This document shows, in pieces, positions 14,848-23,501 of a stretch of DNA of 29,540 bases. This DNA is from an uncultured Eggerthellaceae bacterium (GTDB taxonomy: Bacteria > Actinomycetota > Coriobacteriia > Coriobacteriales > Eggerthellaceae). Below the pieces are notes generated by a model. That model did not search any database, was not told the origin of the DNA, and saw nothing but the letters and a program-made list of their open reading frames with translations. Every line of letters starts with the position of its first letter. The first letter of the stretch is position 1. The stretch lies in the NCBI GenBank assembly GCA_934645125.1, contig CAKUDT010000004.1:1-29540 (forward strand), given 5' to 3'. Both the position numbers and the translations under genes were made by a program.

Positions 14848-15702
14848 TCACCGATCGAACCAGGCGCGGCGCTCGGTGGACACTCTCATCGCTGCGCGCA
14901 TTCCTTCCACGTCATCGTTCGCCAGCATGTTGCGAAAGTCCTGGAACACGGAAATAAAGCGATCCATCTGCGCTAACAGTTCCTTCTTGTTCATCATGAA
15001 CAGCTCGCTCCACATTTTGTCGTTGATGCGTGCAATGCGCGTCAGGTCGCGGAACGAGTCACCCGTGTAATCCACCAGGCTATGGTCGTCGCTGCATTCC
15101 ATAAGCGACACGGCAATAATGTGCGTGAGCTGCGATACGAATCCGATCATCTCGTCGTGCTTTTCCGGCGACAAAACGGCAATGTGATTGAAGCCTAAAA
15201 TCATGCCTAAGCTGCGACACCACTCAATGGCTTCGGGCGTGTTTTTCTCCGTGGGCACCACAATGTAATTCGCATCGTGGAAGATGTGCTCGTCGCTATT
15301 CTGCACGCCGTACACTTCTTTGCCCGCCATGGGGTGCGCGGCAATGAACTCGACGTCGGGGCGAAGCATGTCCTGAATATCGTACACGATGCAGCTCTTT
15401 ACGCCGGTGACGTCGGTGAGCATAGCGCCCGGCTTCAGGAATTGCTGGTACTGGGCAATCCATTCCTTGAACACGGTGGGATACAGGCCGAACACCACCA
15501 CATCGGCGCGGGAAACCACATTAGGCTCAACGGTGGTGTATCCTTCGTCGATGATGCCGTTTTCCAGGGCGTAATCAATGGACTCCTGGTTAATGTCGAT
15601 GGCCGCCACGTGAAAACCCAGGCGCTTAAGTGCCCGCGCATAACTGCCGCCAATCAGGCCCAAGCCCACAATGAGTATGCTTTCTTCGCTAATCCATTTC
15701 AT
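14848..15702 (-). CDS. tyrA: Prephenate dehydrogenase (TyrA)
   Basis: TyrA oxidatively decarboxylates prephenate to 4-hydroxyphenylpyruvate with NAD(P), the committed step to tyrosine. The start at 15702 has GGAGG six bases upstream; eight further in-frame codons to 15726 lack a ribosome site. The 284-residue product opens with a Rossmann motif ILIVGLGLIGGSYA, and has the AAHPMAGKE prephenate-binding segment (about residue 130) and the helical C-terminal dimer domain with SQLTHIIA and DSFRDLTRIA. The gene begins inside the last 14 bases of aroA, in another frame. There is no ACT or chorismate mutase domain, so regulation by tyrosine through an attached domain is not seen. Confidence 0.95.
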   Translation of the reverse strand: MKWISEESILIVGLGLIGGSYARALKRLGFHVAAIDINQESIDYALENGIIDEGYTTVEPNVVSRADVVVFGLYPTVFKEWIAQYQQFLKPGAMLTDVTGVKSCIVYDIQDMLRPDVEFIAAHPMAGKEVYGVQNSDEHIFHDANYIVVPTEKNTPEAIEWCRSLGMILGFNHIAVLSPEKHDEMIGFVSQLTHIIAVSLMECSDDHSLVDYTGDSFRDLTRIARINDKMWSELFMMNKKELLAQMDRFISVFQDFRNMLANDDVEGMRAAMRVSTERRAWFDR

Positions 15703-17119
15703 GTTCGTCCTCCAAACAAAGGTCAACGCCCAGTTGCGTCAGGCGTTCAAAATAATTGGGGAAGCTCTTGTTCACGGCTTGCGCGCCGGTAATGGTGCCG
15801 CCTACCGCGCAGGCAAGCGTTGCAAGCGCCATGACAATGCGGTGGTCGTTGTGCCCATCCAAGGGAAGGGAAGGCGCACGCAGCGCTCCCGGCTGTACAA
15901 CAATGGTGTCCGTGTCGTTACTCACGGCAACGACAATGCCGAATTTCGCGAGCTCTTGCGCCATGGCCTGCCCGCGATTGCTTTCCTTGATGGCAAGGCG
16001 TCTGCAATTCGTGAAGGTGGCGCCGTTGTTCGCCGCGGCCACCGCCATAAGGATGGGGCCTAAATCAGGGCAGTCCGTCAAGCTGATGGTGGGCGTACCT
16101 GCGGCAAGGGCGGGAAAAAGCTCCTGGTAGGCGCGATCTCCCTGCAGGCTGTCTGCGCGAAGACTGGTAACGCGCACGGCGGGTGCGACGGTGGAAGCGG
16201 GGTCGTTGGCAGCTGTGTTGGCAGTGGTGGCTGCGGTTGCCGGGGATGTGGCGGTCGCCCTGGCGGCAGCTTCGCTGGTCGGGACTGCCGTGGTGGCTAC
16301 CGAAAGCCCTTCGGTTGTGGAATCTGCCGCGAGTGCCATAGACGGTGCCGCTCCAGTGCCTTCTGCACGCTGTTTCCCCAGGTAATTAAGGGCTTCCAGG
16401 AACGCGGCATTCGAGTAATCGCCTTCAACGTGAGCCGTGATGGCACGGTAGCGTTGGTTGCCGGGAATGTACAGCGTTGTGTTGTTTTCCCAGTTCATGC
16501 GAACGCCAAAAAGCTCAAGCGCTTCGATGGTCATGTTGATGTACGGGCGGCTTTCCACGGGCGGCACCACATTGATGGTGCTGTTGGCGTCAAGCAACGG
16601 CAACGCGAACAGCAGGCCGCTGATGAACTGGCTGCTGATGTTGCCGGGTATGGTGAACGTACCGGCACGCAAGGGTCCTTGTACGTGTATCCCCTGGTCA
16701 TCTTGGGAAAAACGAAGACCCTGCTGTTGGCAGATGGTGTGATAAACGTCCATTGGCCGGCTCATAAGCGTAGGGCTTCCCGTAAGAGTGAGCGATTTGT
16801 CGGAAAGCAGGCACAGGGGCACGAAGAAGCGCAACGTGCTTCCGCATTCGCGGCAGGGCAATACGTCGTCTTCGCGCACCGCGCTAGAGTCCATGCCGTA
16901 AATTGCGGCGCAGTCGTTTTGACGGTTGATGCCTGCGCCCAAAACGTTCAGGCAGTCGATGGTCGCCAAAATATCCTGGCTGTCTTCGAGTCCAAAAATC
17001 AGGGACGGTTCCGATTTGAGCGCAAGACCTGCGCAAATGAGCATGCGATGTGCCATGCTCTTCGACGGCGGCGCGCAAACGCTCCCGTGCGGCGTGCTCG
17101 GCTTGATGGTTACGCGCAT
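15689..17119 (-). CDS. aroA: EPSP synthase with Ala/Thr-rich insertion
   Basis: The enzyme transfers the enolpyruvyl group of PEP to shikimate 3-phosphate. The ATG at 17119 starts the usual MRVTIKP and lies 10 bases inside the end of aroQ; open frame further upstream belongs to aroQ in another register. The 476-residue product has SKSMAHR (19-25), CGSTLRF (92-98), GNISSQF (159-165), DCPDLGP (349-355), IKESNRGQAM (377-386) and GHNDHR (422-427), so the catalytic set is complete. Residues about 251-315 are a low-complexity Ala/Thr/Ser-rich stretch absent from typical members of about 430 residues. It falls between the ordered elements around EGDYSNAAF and the RADSLQGDRAYQEL segment. Probably a surface loop that does not disturb activity. 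Confidence 0.95.
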   Translation of the reverse strand: MRVTIKPSTPHGSVCAPPSKSMAHRMLICAGLALKSEPSLIFGLEDSQDILATIDCLNVLGAGINRQNDCAAIYGMDSSAVREDDVLPCRECGSTLRFFVPLCLLSDKSLTLTGSPTLMSRPMDVYHTICQQQGLRFSQDDQGIHVQGPLRAGTFTIPGNISSQFISGLLFALPLLDANSTINVVPPVESRPYINMTIEALELFGVRMNWENNTTLYIPGNQRYRAITAHVEGDYSNAAFLEALNYLGKQRAEGTGAAPSMALAADSTTEGLSVATTAVPTSEAAARATATSPATAATTANTAANDPASTVAPAVRVTSLRADSLQGDRAYQELFPALAAGTPTISLTDCPDLGPILMAVAAANNGATFTNCRRLAIKESNRGQAMAQELAKFGIVVAVSNDTDTIVVQPGALRAPSLPLDGHNDHRIVMALATLACAVGGTITGAQAVNKSFPNYFERLTQLGVDLCLEDEHEMD

Positions 17120-17664
17120 GGCGCGCCTTCTTCTGCGGCTGGTGTATTTCCAGTGCCCGCTTCTGCGGTGGTTGCATCTTCGGCATCCACCGCGTCTTCG
17201 GTGCAGGGCGCAGTTGCGTCTTCCGATATGCCGCGCGCAAGGCTCACCAGCAAGTCCATGGCTTCCAGGTATCCGTCGAAACCATGTCCCCAAATGGCGG
17301 TCACACACGCCGATCGCACGTAGCTGACCTGGCGAAACTCTTCGCGCTTGTCCACGTGGGAAATATGCACCTCAACGGTGGGAATCTGTACGGCTTTCAG
17401 CGCGTCAAGCAGCGCCACGCTGGTGTGCGTGTATGCGGCGGGGTTCAAAACAATGCCGTCAACGTCCGAAAAATAAGCATCTTGGATTTTCGTTACCAAG
17501 TCGCCTTCGTAATTCGATTGGTAGCATTCAACGGATATGTCCAGTTCAACAGCGTGTTTTGAAATCATAGAGCACAGCGCATCGTAAGTTTGCGCACCGT
17601 ATATTTCGGGTTCTCGAATGCCCAACATGTTCAGGTTGGGGCCATTGATCACCAGTATTTTCAT
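17110..17664 (-). CDS. aroQ: Type II 3-dehydroquinate dehydratase with acidic tail
   Basis: It dehydrates 3-dehydroquinate to 3-dehydroshikimate by the dodecameric type II mechanism. The N-terminal 150 residues show all signatures: NGPNLNMLGIREPEIYG with catalytic Tyr22, QSNYEGDLV, LNPAAYTHTSVAL, VEVHISH with REEFR, and WGHGFDGYLEAM. Typical members are 140-150 residues long; this one is 184 because of a C-terminal Ala/Thr/Asp/Glu-rich tail from about residue 150 that ends inside the aroA start. The start overlaps the aroE/aroK stop by four bases (ATGA). The tail may be a genuine disordered extension or sequence kept to couple translation with aroA. Confidence 0.95.
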   Translation of the reverse strand: MKILVINGPNLNMLGIREPEIYGAQTYDALCSMISKHAVELDISVECYQSNYEGDLVTKIQDAYFSDVDGIVLNPAAYTHTSVALLDALKAVQIPTVEVHISHVDKREEFRQVSYVRSACVTAIWGHGFDGYLEAMDLLVSLARGISEDATAPCTEDAVDAEDATTAEAGTGNTPAAEEGAPCA

Positions 17665-19031
17665 GAGAAATGCCTCTCTTCAATGCAGTGGGCAACGCTC
17701 GCGGCGCCGCCGGTAACAGGAATCGTGAAATCTGCGCAGGCAGCATAGGCGGGGTATCGCTCGTCGTAGAGTTGCACGAGTTTTTCGGCGGAGTCGGAAA
17801 GTGGCCGATCGTTTGTGGGGAGCAGCTGGTCAACGGGACGGTCAATGAAATACAGCGTTCCGTTTTGACGCAGCGCCGCCACGTTTTCGGGACGAAGGAT
17901 GGCGCCACCACCCGTGGAAATGATGCAACCGGTGTTTTTGCCTGCTTGGGCAATCGCTTGCGCCTCGATGGCGCGAAAGACGTCCTCACCTGCTTCGCTG
18001 ATGATTTGACCAGGCGTTTTTCCGGAAATCTCACGGATTACCTGATCGGTGTCGATAAACGTGCGCCCCGTTTTTTCCGCAAGCAACGTGCCGACCGTTG
18101 TTTTTCCGCAGCCCGGCATGCCAATAAGCACAATGTTGCGTTTTTGGCGCTCAAGCTGGGCGAAGATACGGTCGCATAAAGCTGTGATCTGCGCTTTTGT
18201 GGTGGGGAAGGGCACGCCTTCGCCAGCGGCGGATGTGCTGGAAGCGAGCTCGGTGCCAGCGGCGTCATCTGCTGCAGCGGTGCGTGCGTCATCCGCGCCG
18301 TTGCCGCCAGCGGCTTCCATGAAGCGCTCTGCGGCAATGACCGCTTGCGCAACCAGCATGTAAAGTCCGCCTGACGCGGGCACGCCCAACGCGCGTCCCT
18401 GCTGCACCAGCGCCGTTTCAAGCGGGTTGTAAATCGCGTCGATTATGCCTTCGAGCTGCGGGAATGCTGCGGCGTTAATAGCCCATTCGCCATTGTTGGG
18501 AAACATGCCGCTCGGCGTGGTGTTGATGATTATCTGCGCATCGGTGTGGTCGATGTAGGCTTGCGCGTATGTGATCACGTCGGTGAAGTCCGTGTCGTTT
18601 TTCACGGTGCGGCTCAGCCGAATAACGTCTGCCGCGCCCGCAGCACGTGCCATGGTGCGGGCCGTTTTGCTCGTGCCGCCCGTACCGCAGATGAGCACTT
18701 TCTTTCCGCGCAGGTCAAGGCCGAGTTTTTCGACAAGCGCTTGCATTCCCGCCAAGTCGGTGTTGTGGCCGCAAAGTTTTCCGTTGCGGTTGACAATGCA
18801 GTTGACTGCGCCAATCTCGGTAGCAAGCGGGTCGATCTCGTCCAGATACGGTATGACGTCTTGCTTGTAGGGGATGGTCACGTTGATACCGCGGAAGGCG
18901 CGCGCCTCCATGAACGCGGGGAAATCCGCTGCTTCCAGCGGGTGCAGCTCGTAGCGATACCAGCCCAAGCTCTCGTGAATTTCTTGGGAGAAGCTGTGGC
19001 CCAGTGGCATGCCTATCAAACCGTATTCCAT
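17661..19031 (-). CDS. Shikimate dehydrogenase-shikimate kinase fusion
   Basis: Two consecutive pathway enzymes are joined in one 456-residue chain. Residues 1-240 are AroE: GMPLGHSFSQ (7-16), NVTIPYK with catalytic Lys56, HNTD with Asp92, the GTGGTSKTA NADP motif (116-124) and ASGGLYMLVAQA. Residues 295-456 are AroK: Walker A GMPGCGKTT (304-312), Asp327/Asp329 for magnesium and shikimate, STGGG (372-376) and the RPLSD lid (409-413). The linker, about 241-285, is Ala/Asp/Thr-rich like the insertions in neighbouring genes. The gene starts at the aroC stop (TAATG) and ends at the aroQ start (ATGA). The fusion gives equal dosage of the two steps. Both active sites look intact. Confidence 0.95.
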   Translation of the reverse strand: MEYGLIGMPLGHSFSQEIHESLGWYRYELHPLEAADFPAFMEARAFRGINVTIPYKQDVIPYLDEIDPLATEIGAVNCIVNRNGKLCGHNTDLAGMQALVEKLGLDLRGKKVLICGTGGTSKTARTMARAAGAADVIRLSRTVKNDTDFTDVITYAQAYIDHTDAQIIINTTPSGMFPNNGEWAINAAAFPQLEGIIDAIYNPLETALVQQGRALGVPASGGLYMLVAQAVIAAERFMEAAGGNGADDARTAAADDAAGTELASSTSAAGEGVPFPTTKAQITALCDRIFAQLERQKRNIVLIGMPGCGKTTVGTLLAEKTGRTFIDTDQVIREISGKTPGQIISEAGEDVFRAIEAQAIAQAGKNTGCIISTGGGAILRPENVAALRQNGTLYFIDRPVDQLLPTNDRPLSDSAEKLVQLYDERYPAYAACADFTIPVTGGAASVAHCIEERHFS

Positions 19032-20209
19032 TATTGTCCCTGTTCAGAGTTGTGTTCGGTGCTGTTCTCTTCGCTCTCTGCCGCCGTCGCTTCGTACGCT
19101 TCGCCCGGCGCAAGCCAATCGGTGCCGTAGCGCAGCGCCAACGCGTCGCACAAAACAAGCGCCACCACGCTATCAACCACCACGCGCGCGCGATGAATGA
19201 TGGCGGGGTCGTGACGTCCCTGAATCTGCAGCGTGGCATTTTCTCCAGCCAGGAAATCGACCGTTTCTTGCGGCTGGAAGATGCTCGGCGTGGGTTTCAC
19301 GGCGCAGCGGAACTGCAGCGGCATGCCGTTCGAGATGCCGCCGTTGATGCCACCATTGTTGTTCGTTTTCGTGATTATGCGGCCGTCATTTGCCATGCGA
19401 AACGCATCGTTGAAGCGGCTTCCCGTGCTGCAGGCCAGGTCAAAGCCGGCACCGAACTCCACGCCCTTTACGGCGGGAATGCTGAACAGCCCATGGGAAA
19501 GCAAGCTTTCAAGCGAGTCGAACCACGGCTCGCCCACGCCTGCCGGCATGCCGACCACAGCTGTTTCCAAAACGCCGCCCACGCTGTCGTGCGCGGCGGC
19601 TGCCGCTTCGATCTCTTCTTTCATCCGCATCGCTGCAGTATCGTTGATGGTAGCGAAAATGCGCTGGTCAAGGTCAAGAAGTTGCTGTTTGAGCATGTTG
19701 ACGTCGGTTGCAAATGCGTCATCGTGAACTGTCCCGCATTGCGCAATGTGCGTGCCCACGAAAATGCCGCGCGTCTGAAGCGCTTGCAGGCAAACGGCTC
19801 CAGCGGCCACCAACGGCGCAGTCACGCGTCCGCTGAAATGCCCGCCGCCGCGATAATCTTCGAAGCCGTGATACTTCGCAAACGCGGTGTAATCGGCGTG
19901 CCCCGGACGTGCCAGCGCGCGCGTTGCCGCGTAATCCTTGCTGTGCTGGCTTGTGTTGGGAATCAGAATGGTCAGTGGCGTGCCAGTGGTCTTCCCCTGG
20001 AAAACACCGCTGACAATGCGGAAGGGGTCAGTCTCTTGCCGCGCCGTGGAAATGCGGCCGCTGGGTCGGCGCAAGTCGAGCTGATGCGCGATAAACGCCT
20101 GGTCAACAGGGATTCCAGGTGCTAGCCCGTCCAGTACGGCGCCCAGCTCGGCACCATGGCTTTCGCCAAACAACGTGATGGACACGCTGTTGCCAAACGT
20201 GTTTTTCAT
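19031..20209 (-). CDS. aroC: Chorismate synthase
   Basis: AroC converts EPSP to chorismate with reduced FMN, the last common step. The 392-residue product has LFGESHGAELG near the N-terminus, RPSGRISTARQE, RPGHADY, YRGGGHFSGR, HDSVGG, the NNNGGINGGISNG signature and GRHDP near the end, all in order. The last 25 residues or so are a Glu/Ala/Ser-rich tail beyond the usual end. The start at 20209 lies six bases after the aroB stop, with GGAGG eleven bases upstream; the stop overlaps the aroE/aroK ATG by one base. Confidence 0.96.
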   Translation of the reverse strand: MKNTFGNSVSITLFGESHGAELGAVLDGLAPGIPVDQAFIAHQLDLRRPSGRISTARQETDPFRIVSGVFQGKTTGTPLTILIPNTSQHSKDYAATRALARPGHADYTAFAKYHGFEDYRGGGHFSGRVTAPLVAAGAVCLQALQTRGIFVGTHIAQCGTVHDDAFATDVNMLKQQLLDLDQRIFATINDTAAMRMKEEIEAAAAAHDSVGGVLETAVVGMPAGVGEPWFDSLESLLSHGLFSIPAVKGVEFGAGFDLACSTGSRFNDAFRMANDGRIITKTNNNGGINGGISNGMPLQFRCAVKPTPSIFQPQETVDFLAGENATLQIQGRHDPAIIHRARVVVDSVVALVLCDALALRYGTDWLAPGEAYEATAAESEENSTEHNSEQGQ

Positions 20210-20215
20210 GGGGCT

Positions 20216-21559
20216 TTACGCCTCCTTCTTTTGGATGAGCGGCAGCAGTTTGCCCAGCGCTTCGGCGGTTGTTTGCTCTATAGTATACGTTCCGATTTCG
20301 GGGACGGTGATGATCGTTACCCCTGATTGACTGCTCTTTTTATCGTGCTTGATTGCTTGCGTTACCGCGACGGCGTCAAACGCACGTGTTGCGGGCAATC
20401 CTAAAGCGCGTAAGACAGGGATAAGACGCGCACGCACGGAGGCAGCGCACAGCGGGATCATTCCCAGCGCAATGCATTCGCCGTGGTAGAGGCCCTGTTC
20501 GCGACCGTCGGTGGGGGCGAAGGCGGTGTCGCTGGCAGATGCGGAAGTATCCGTGTTCGGTTCGCCGTAGAGCGCTTGCTCGTAGGACTCAACGCCGTGG
20601 CCAATGGTGTGACCAAAGTTCAGGATCTTGCGCAATCCTGCTTCGCATTCGTCCTGTTCAACAACGTATTTCTTCACGCGAAGGGATCGCTCGATGATGG
20701 TTTCCAGCTGCGGTTCAAGCGCTGCGTACACGGCATCTGTGCAGCTTGCGGCGCCGTTTGCGCTGCAAGCCGGCGTATCCGCCGCAGTCGTGCCCGCGCT
20801 TGCGCTCAGGGCGGCATCGCACGGCGCGCCTGTGCCGGCCTTACCCGCCCCTTTGCTTGCGACCGCTTCGGGGCTTGTGGCGCCGTCCGCCGCGCCCGCA
20901 CCGGTCGTGTCCTCCGCTTCTGCATCCGTACTCGTCCCCGACGCGCCGGCGGTAAAGCCGCCCGCGGCAGCCGCTTCCTCGAACAGCCCGAACAGCTGCG
21001 CATCGGAAGTCAGCGCCATCTTCACGGCTTCCGCAAGTCCGTTTGCAATTTGGCGACGTGGCAGCGTGCACAGCACGTCCAAGTCAATGAGCACTTTTTT
21101 CGGCTGGTAGAACGCGCCGACCATGTTTTTGTATCCACCCAGGTTGATGGCGGTTTTTCCACCAATGGAGCTATCGACCTGCGCAAGCACCGTGGTGGGA
21201 ATGTTGTAGAAATCAACGCCGCGCATGTAGCTTGCGGCAACGAATCCCGCAAGATCGCCCACAATGCCGCCACCCACGGCAACCACGCAGTCGCCGCGCG
21301 TGAATTGCGCTTCAATCATGGTTTGCAGCAGCTTGCCAAACGTTTCCAAGCTCTTGCTTTGCTCGCCTTGCGCCACAATCGCCAGGTGCGCTTCGGTGCA
21401 TTGATCGGCCACGGCGTGAGCGTACTTTAGCGGCACGCCGCTATCGGTAACAACCAGCACTTTGCGGTCAAGATTGCACAGCGCGCCCGCCTTTGCCAGG
21501 CAGCCGCGCTCAATCACAATGTCGTAGGCGCGCTCGCCCAGACCAACGTTGAGAATCAT
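20216..21559 (-). CDS. aroB: 3-Dehydroquinate synthase with two low-complexity insertions
   Basis: AroB cyclises DAHP to 3-dehydroquinate using NAD and a divalent metal. The 447-residue product is about 90 longer than usual (near 360). Motifs are intact: GGGIVGDLAGFVA (96-108), PTTVLAQVDSSIGGKTAIN (121-139), EAVK (177-180), NFGHTIGHGVE (314-324), HGECIALGM (359-367) and KHDKK (404-408). Insertion 1, about residues 196-278, is Ala/Gly/Thr/Ser/Asp-rich and follows the helix after EAVKMALTSD. Insertion 2, about 331-356, follows the metal-binding GHTIGH helix. The gene overlaps pheA by four bases (ATGA). The metal and NAD sites lie outside the insertions, so activity is likely kept. Confidence 0.95.
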   Translation of the reverse strand: MILNVGLGERAYDIVIERGCLAKAGALCNLDRKVLVVTDSGVPLKYAHAVADQCTEAHLAIVAQGEQSKSLETFGKLLQTMIEAQFTRGDCVVAVGGGIVGDLAGFVAASYMRGVDFYNIPTTVLAQVDSSIGGKTAINLGGYKNMVGAFYQPKKVLIDLDVLCTLPRRQIANGLAEAVKMALTSDAQLFGLFEEAAAAGGFTAGASGTSTDAEAEDTTGAGAADGATSPEAVASKGAGKAGTGAPCDAALSASAGTTAADTPACSANGAASCTDAVYAALEPQLETIIERSLRVKKYVVEQDECEAGLRKILNFGHTIGHGVESYEQALYGEPNTDTSASASDTAFAPTDGREQGLYHGECIALGMIPLCAASVRARLIPVLRALGLPATRAFDAVAVTQAIKHDKKSSQSGVTIITVPEIGTYTIEQTTAEALGKLLPLIQKKEA

Positions 21560-22659
21560 TCGTTGTCCTCCAGGGGAACTTCCATGTTGTAATGGCCGAT
21601 AATCTTAATCTGCGAGCAGTGTTCCTGTAGCTCAGAGAGCATATTTTTGCCCGTCTCGGACGACTCGTCGCCTTCTGCTTCCACGTAAAAGTAGTACTGC
21701 CACGGCTTGTTTTTCAGCGGATGGCTGCGTAGCGTGGTCATGTTGAACCCGTGGCGCGCAATCACGTTGATGGCGTTTGCCAGTGCGCCGGCTTCGTTAT
21801 TCACGGCGAAAAGCATCATAAACGTGCTGTTCGTGCGGGCACGCGAGGGATTTTCGCAGCGCGAGAACACGGCGAAACGGGTGGTGTTCAGCAAGCTCTT
21901 GTTAATGCCGCGTTCGATGACTTCCAGACCGTACAAGTTGGACGTTTCGGCGCTGGCGATAGCGGCCACGCTGGGGTCGCCCGCTTGGGCAACGGCGGCA
22001 GCGGCGCGGGCCGTGTTCACGGCGTCTTCTGTGGCAAAGCCGTGCTCCTTGATGTAGGGCATGCATTGCGCGAGCGCCTGCGGATGGCTGATTACCTTGC
22101 GCACGTCGGCCACGTTCGTCCCGGGAAGCCCCAGCAAATTCTGCAAGATGCGCAACGTATACACGCCGTTGACGTGCAGCGATCCGCTAAACATCAGGTC
22201 AACCACCTGGCTCACTTCGCCGGCATAGCTGTTTTCGATGGGCAGCACGGCGCAATCGCAATCGCCCGACACCACGGCGTCGTAAGCCTCCTGGAAGTTC
22301 AAAAAGCCCACAATCTGCTCTTCAGGGAAAATGCGGCGGGCGGCAATGTTCGCGAACGCGCCCTCTACGCCGCTGTAGGCAATGCGCATGCCCTGTAAAA
22401 GCTGGCGCTGGTATGCCTTGGAGATGTCCAGCATGCTGTGTTGCAGGTCAACGTAATAGCTGCGGATAACGGGGTCGGTCACGTGTTTCGCGTGCTCGGC
22501 CGATGCGTTCTTTTCGCGCGCGGCGTCTTCAATGGGCAGGCCGTTTGCTTGTTTGTAGAGCGCAACGTCTTCAATTTCGCGCATGCGCGCCTCGAAAAGC
22601 TGCGCAATTTGGGTGTCAATGGCGTCGATGTTCGCCCGTGCTTCTTCCAGGGATTTCAT
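21556..22659 (-). CDS. pheA: Chorismate mutase-prephenate dehydratase (P-protein)
   Basis: This bifunctional enzyme makes phenylpyruvate from chorismate. I start it at the ATG 22659 (MKSLEEARANIDAID), where the AroQ-class chorismate mutase domain begins; open frame further upstream lies in the promoter region. The 367 residues comprise mutase (1-85), prephenate dehydratase (91-268, with AYSGVEGAFANIAA, LPIENSYAGEV, SHPQALAQC and NTTRFAVF) and a C-terminal ACT domain (about 277-367, with GALANAINVI and LRSHPLKNKPW) that normally binds phenylalanine for feedback control. The ribosome site is weak. It is the first gene of the seven-gene aro run, and its stop overlaps aroB (ATGA). Confidence 0.95.
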   Translation of the reverse strand: MKSLEEARANIDAIDTQIAQLFEARMREIEDVALYKQANGLPIEDAAREKNASAEHAKHVTDPVIRSYYVDLQHSMLDISKAYQRQLLQGMRIAYSGVEGAFANIAARRIFPEEQIVGFLNFQEAYDAVVSGDCDCAVLPIENSYAGEVSQVVDLMFSGSLHVNGVYTLRILQNLLGLPGTNVADVRKVISHPQALAQCMPYIKEHGFATEDAVNTARAAAAVAQAGDPSVAAIASAETSNLYGLEVIERGINKSLLNTTRFAVFSRCENPSRARTNSTFMMLFAVNNEAGALANAINVIARHGFNMTTLRSHPLKNKPWQYYFYVEAEGDESSETGKNMLSELQEHCSQIKIIGHYNMEVPLEDNE

Positions 22660-22752
22660 ATGCTTGTTTCTCGCTTCAATTGCCAGTCGTTCGTTTTGTT
22701 TCCTGCATTTTCGTGCATTTTCACATGAAATTGCTCGGGTTTTTGCACTTTT

Positions 22753-22758
22753 ATTATA
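22753..22758 (-). promoter_or_regulatory. -10 element upstream of pheA
   Basis: On the - strand the sequence is TATAAT, an exact -10 consensus, about 94 bases before the pheA ATG. The matching -35 is poor. The leader can encode a 20-residue frame (22656-22718) whose TGA overlaps the pheA ATG, without Phe or Tyr codons, so attenuation by a leader peptide is not supported. Confidence 0.45.
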
Positions 22759-22966
22759 ACGGACACAATATGCGAAGCTGTGCGGGCGCCGTGCTGTTCC
22801 GCTGCTTGCTTCTCTTTTTGGACAAGGGGTGCGGGTGCGCCTCGATTTCGGCGCTGTTGTGGATTTTTCAGGAGGCGATGCTTTGTGCTCATGCGCTTTT
22901 CGCAACGTGACCTATCATAGCGACACATACGAAAGCACTACGGCATTGCGGGGGAGCGAAGCCTAC

Positions 22967-23407
22967 ATGAACCACAAGGTGAAACATATGGGAAAGGCAA
23001 AGATTGCGCTGGTTGCGCTGTGTGCCGCTGTTCTTGCGGTTGCACTTACGGCGTTCGCGGGTTGTTCGGCGAATACGGCGGGCAAAATCGCCGGTACGTA
23101 TGATCTGTACGAGATACAAGGCTCGAATGGCACAACCCATGAAGAGATTGCCCAGTTGGAGAAATCGGGCTTCAGCTTGTTCATCAATCTGGACGAGGAT
23201 AAAACGTTTCACCTGATTATGGTTGGCATGGATAACGATGGTACGTGGGAGTGTACCGATGGAAACACCATCACGTTCAAGCCGAATCAAGAGACGCTGG
23301 GCATGACGAACGCCACTATTGAAGATGGCAAGATCACCATGACGCTTCTGGGCGAGCCGACCGTTTTCGCCAAGGGCAAAGATAAAAAGGTCGAGGATTA
23401 CCTGTAA
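22967..23407 (+). CDS. Small lipoprotein, function unknown
   Basis: The product of about 146 residues has a Lys-rich start, a hydrophobic stretch and a lipobox-like FAGC (Cys near residue 33), so it is probably lipid-anchored outside the membrane. The mature part reads as a small beta-rich domain: GTYDLYEIQG, then a helix, then alternating strands with FHLIMVG, GTWECTDGNTITF and ITMTLLG. This looks like the lipocalin-like small lipoproteins common in gut anaerobes. The start at 22967 has GGGGGAG about ten bases upstream; the ATG at 22988 with AAGG is an alternative. The frame upstream to 22829 has no ribosome site. No operon partner is evident, and tlyA follows after 94 bases. Confidence 0.75.
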   Translation: MNHKVKHMGKAKIALVALCAAVLAVALTAFAGCSANTAGKIAGTYDLYEIQGSNGTTHEEIAQLEKSGFSLFINLDEDKTFHLIMVGMDNDGTWECTDGNTITFKPNQETLGMTNATIEDGKITMTLLGEPTVFAKGKDKKVEDYL

Positions 23408-23488
23408 GCGCGCATAGCTCGTGCACCGCGCAGGTGAACGCAAGGCGAGCGCGTGGCTTGCAGTGACCGTTTTCGCGTCTGTTTACGC

Positions 23489-23494
23489 TATACT
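23489..23494 (+). promoter_or_regulatory. -10 element just before tlyA
   Basis: TATACT lies seven bases before the tlyA ATG (23502), which puts the expected transcript start at or next to the start codon. There is no good Shine-Dalgarno sequence, so a leaderless message is possible, as is common in actinobacteria. The -35 is not clear. Confidence 0.35.
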
Positions 23495-23501
23495 GGGCAT
23501 C

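Noticed and set aside
14558..14851. - strand open frame through the 56-base repeats
   Set aside because: Its repeated peptide simply reflects the DNA repeat; opposite frames are open too, and there is no ribosome site.
16430..17323. + strand open frame opposite aroA and aroQ
   Set aside because: Shadow of two conserved overlapping genes on the other strand.
22656..22718. Phe attenuator leader peptide before pheA
   Set aside because: The 20-residue frame has no Phe or Tyr codons, no strong ribosome site and no terminator/antiterminator pair.
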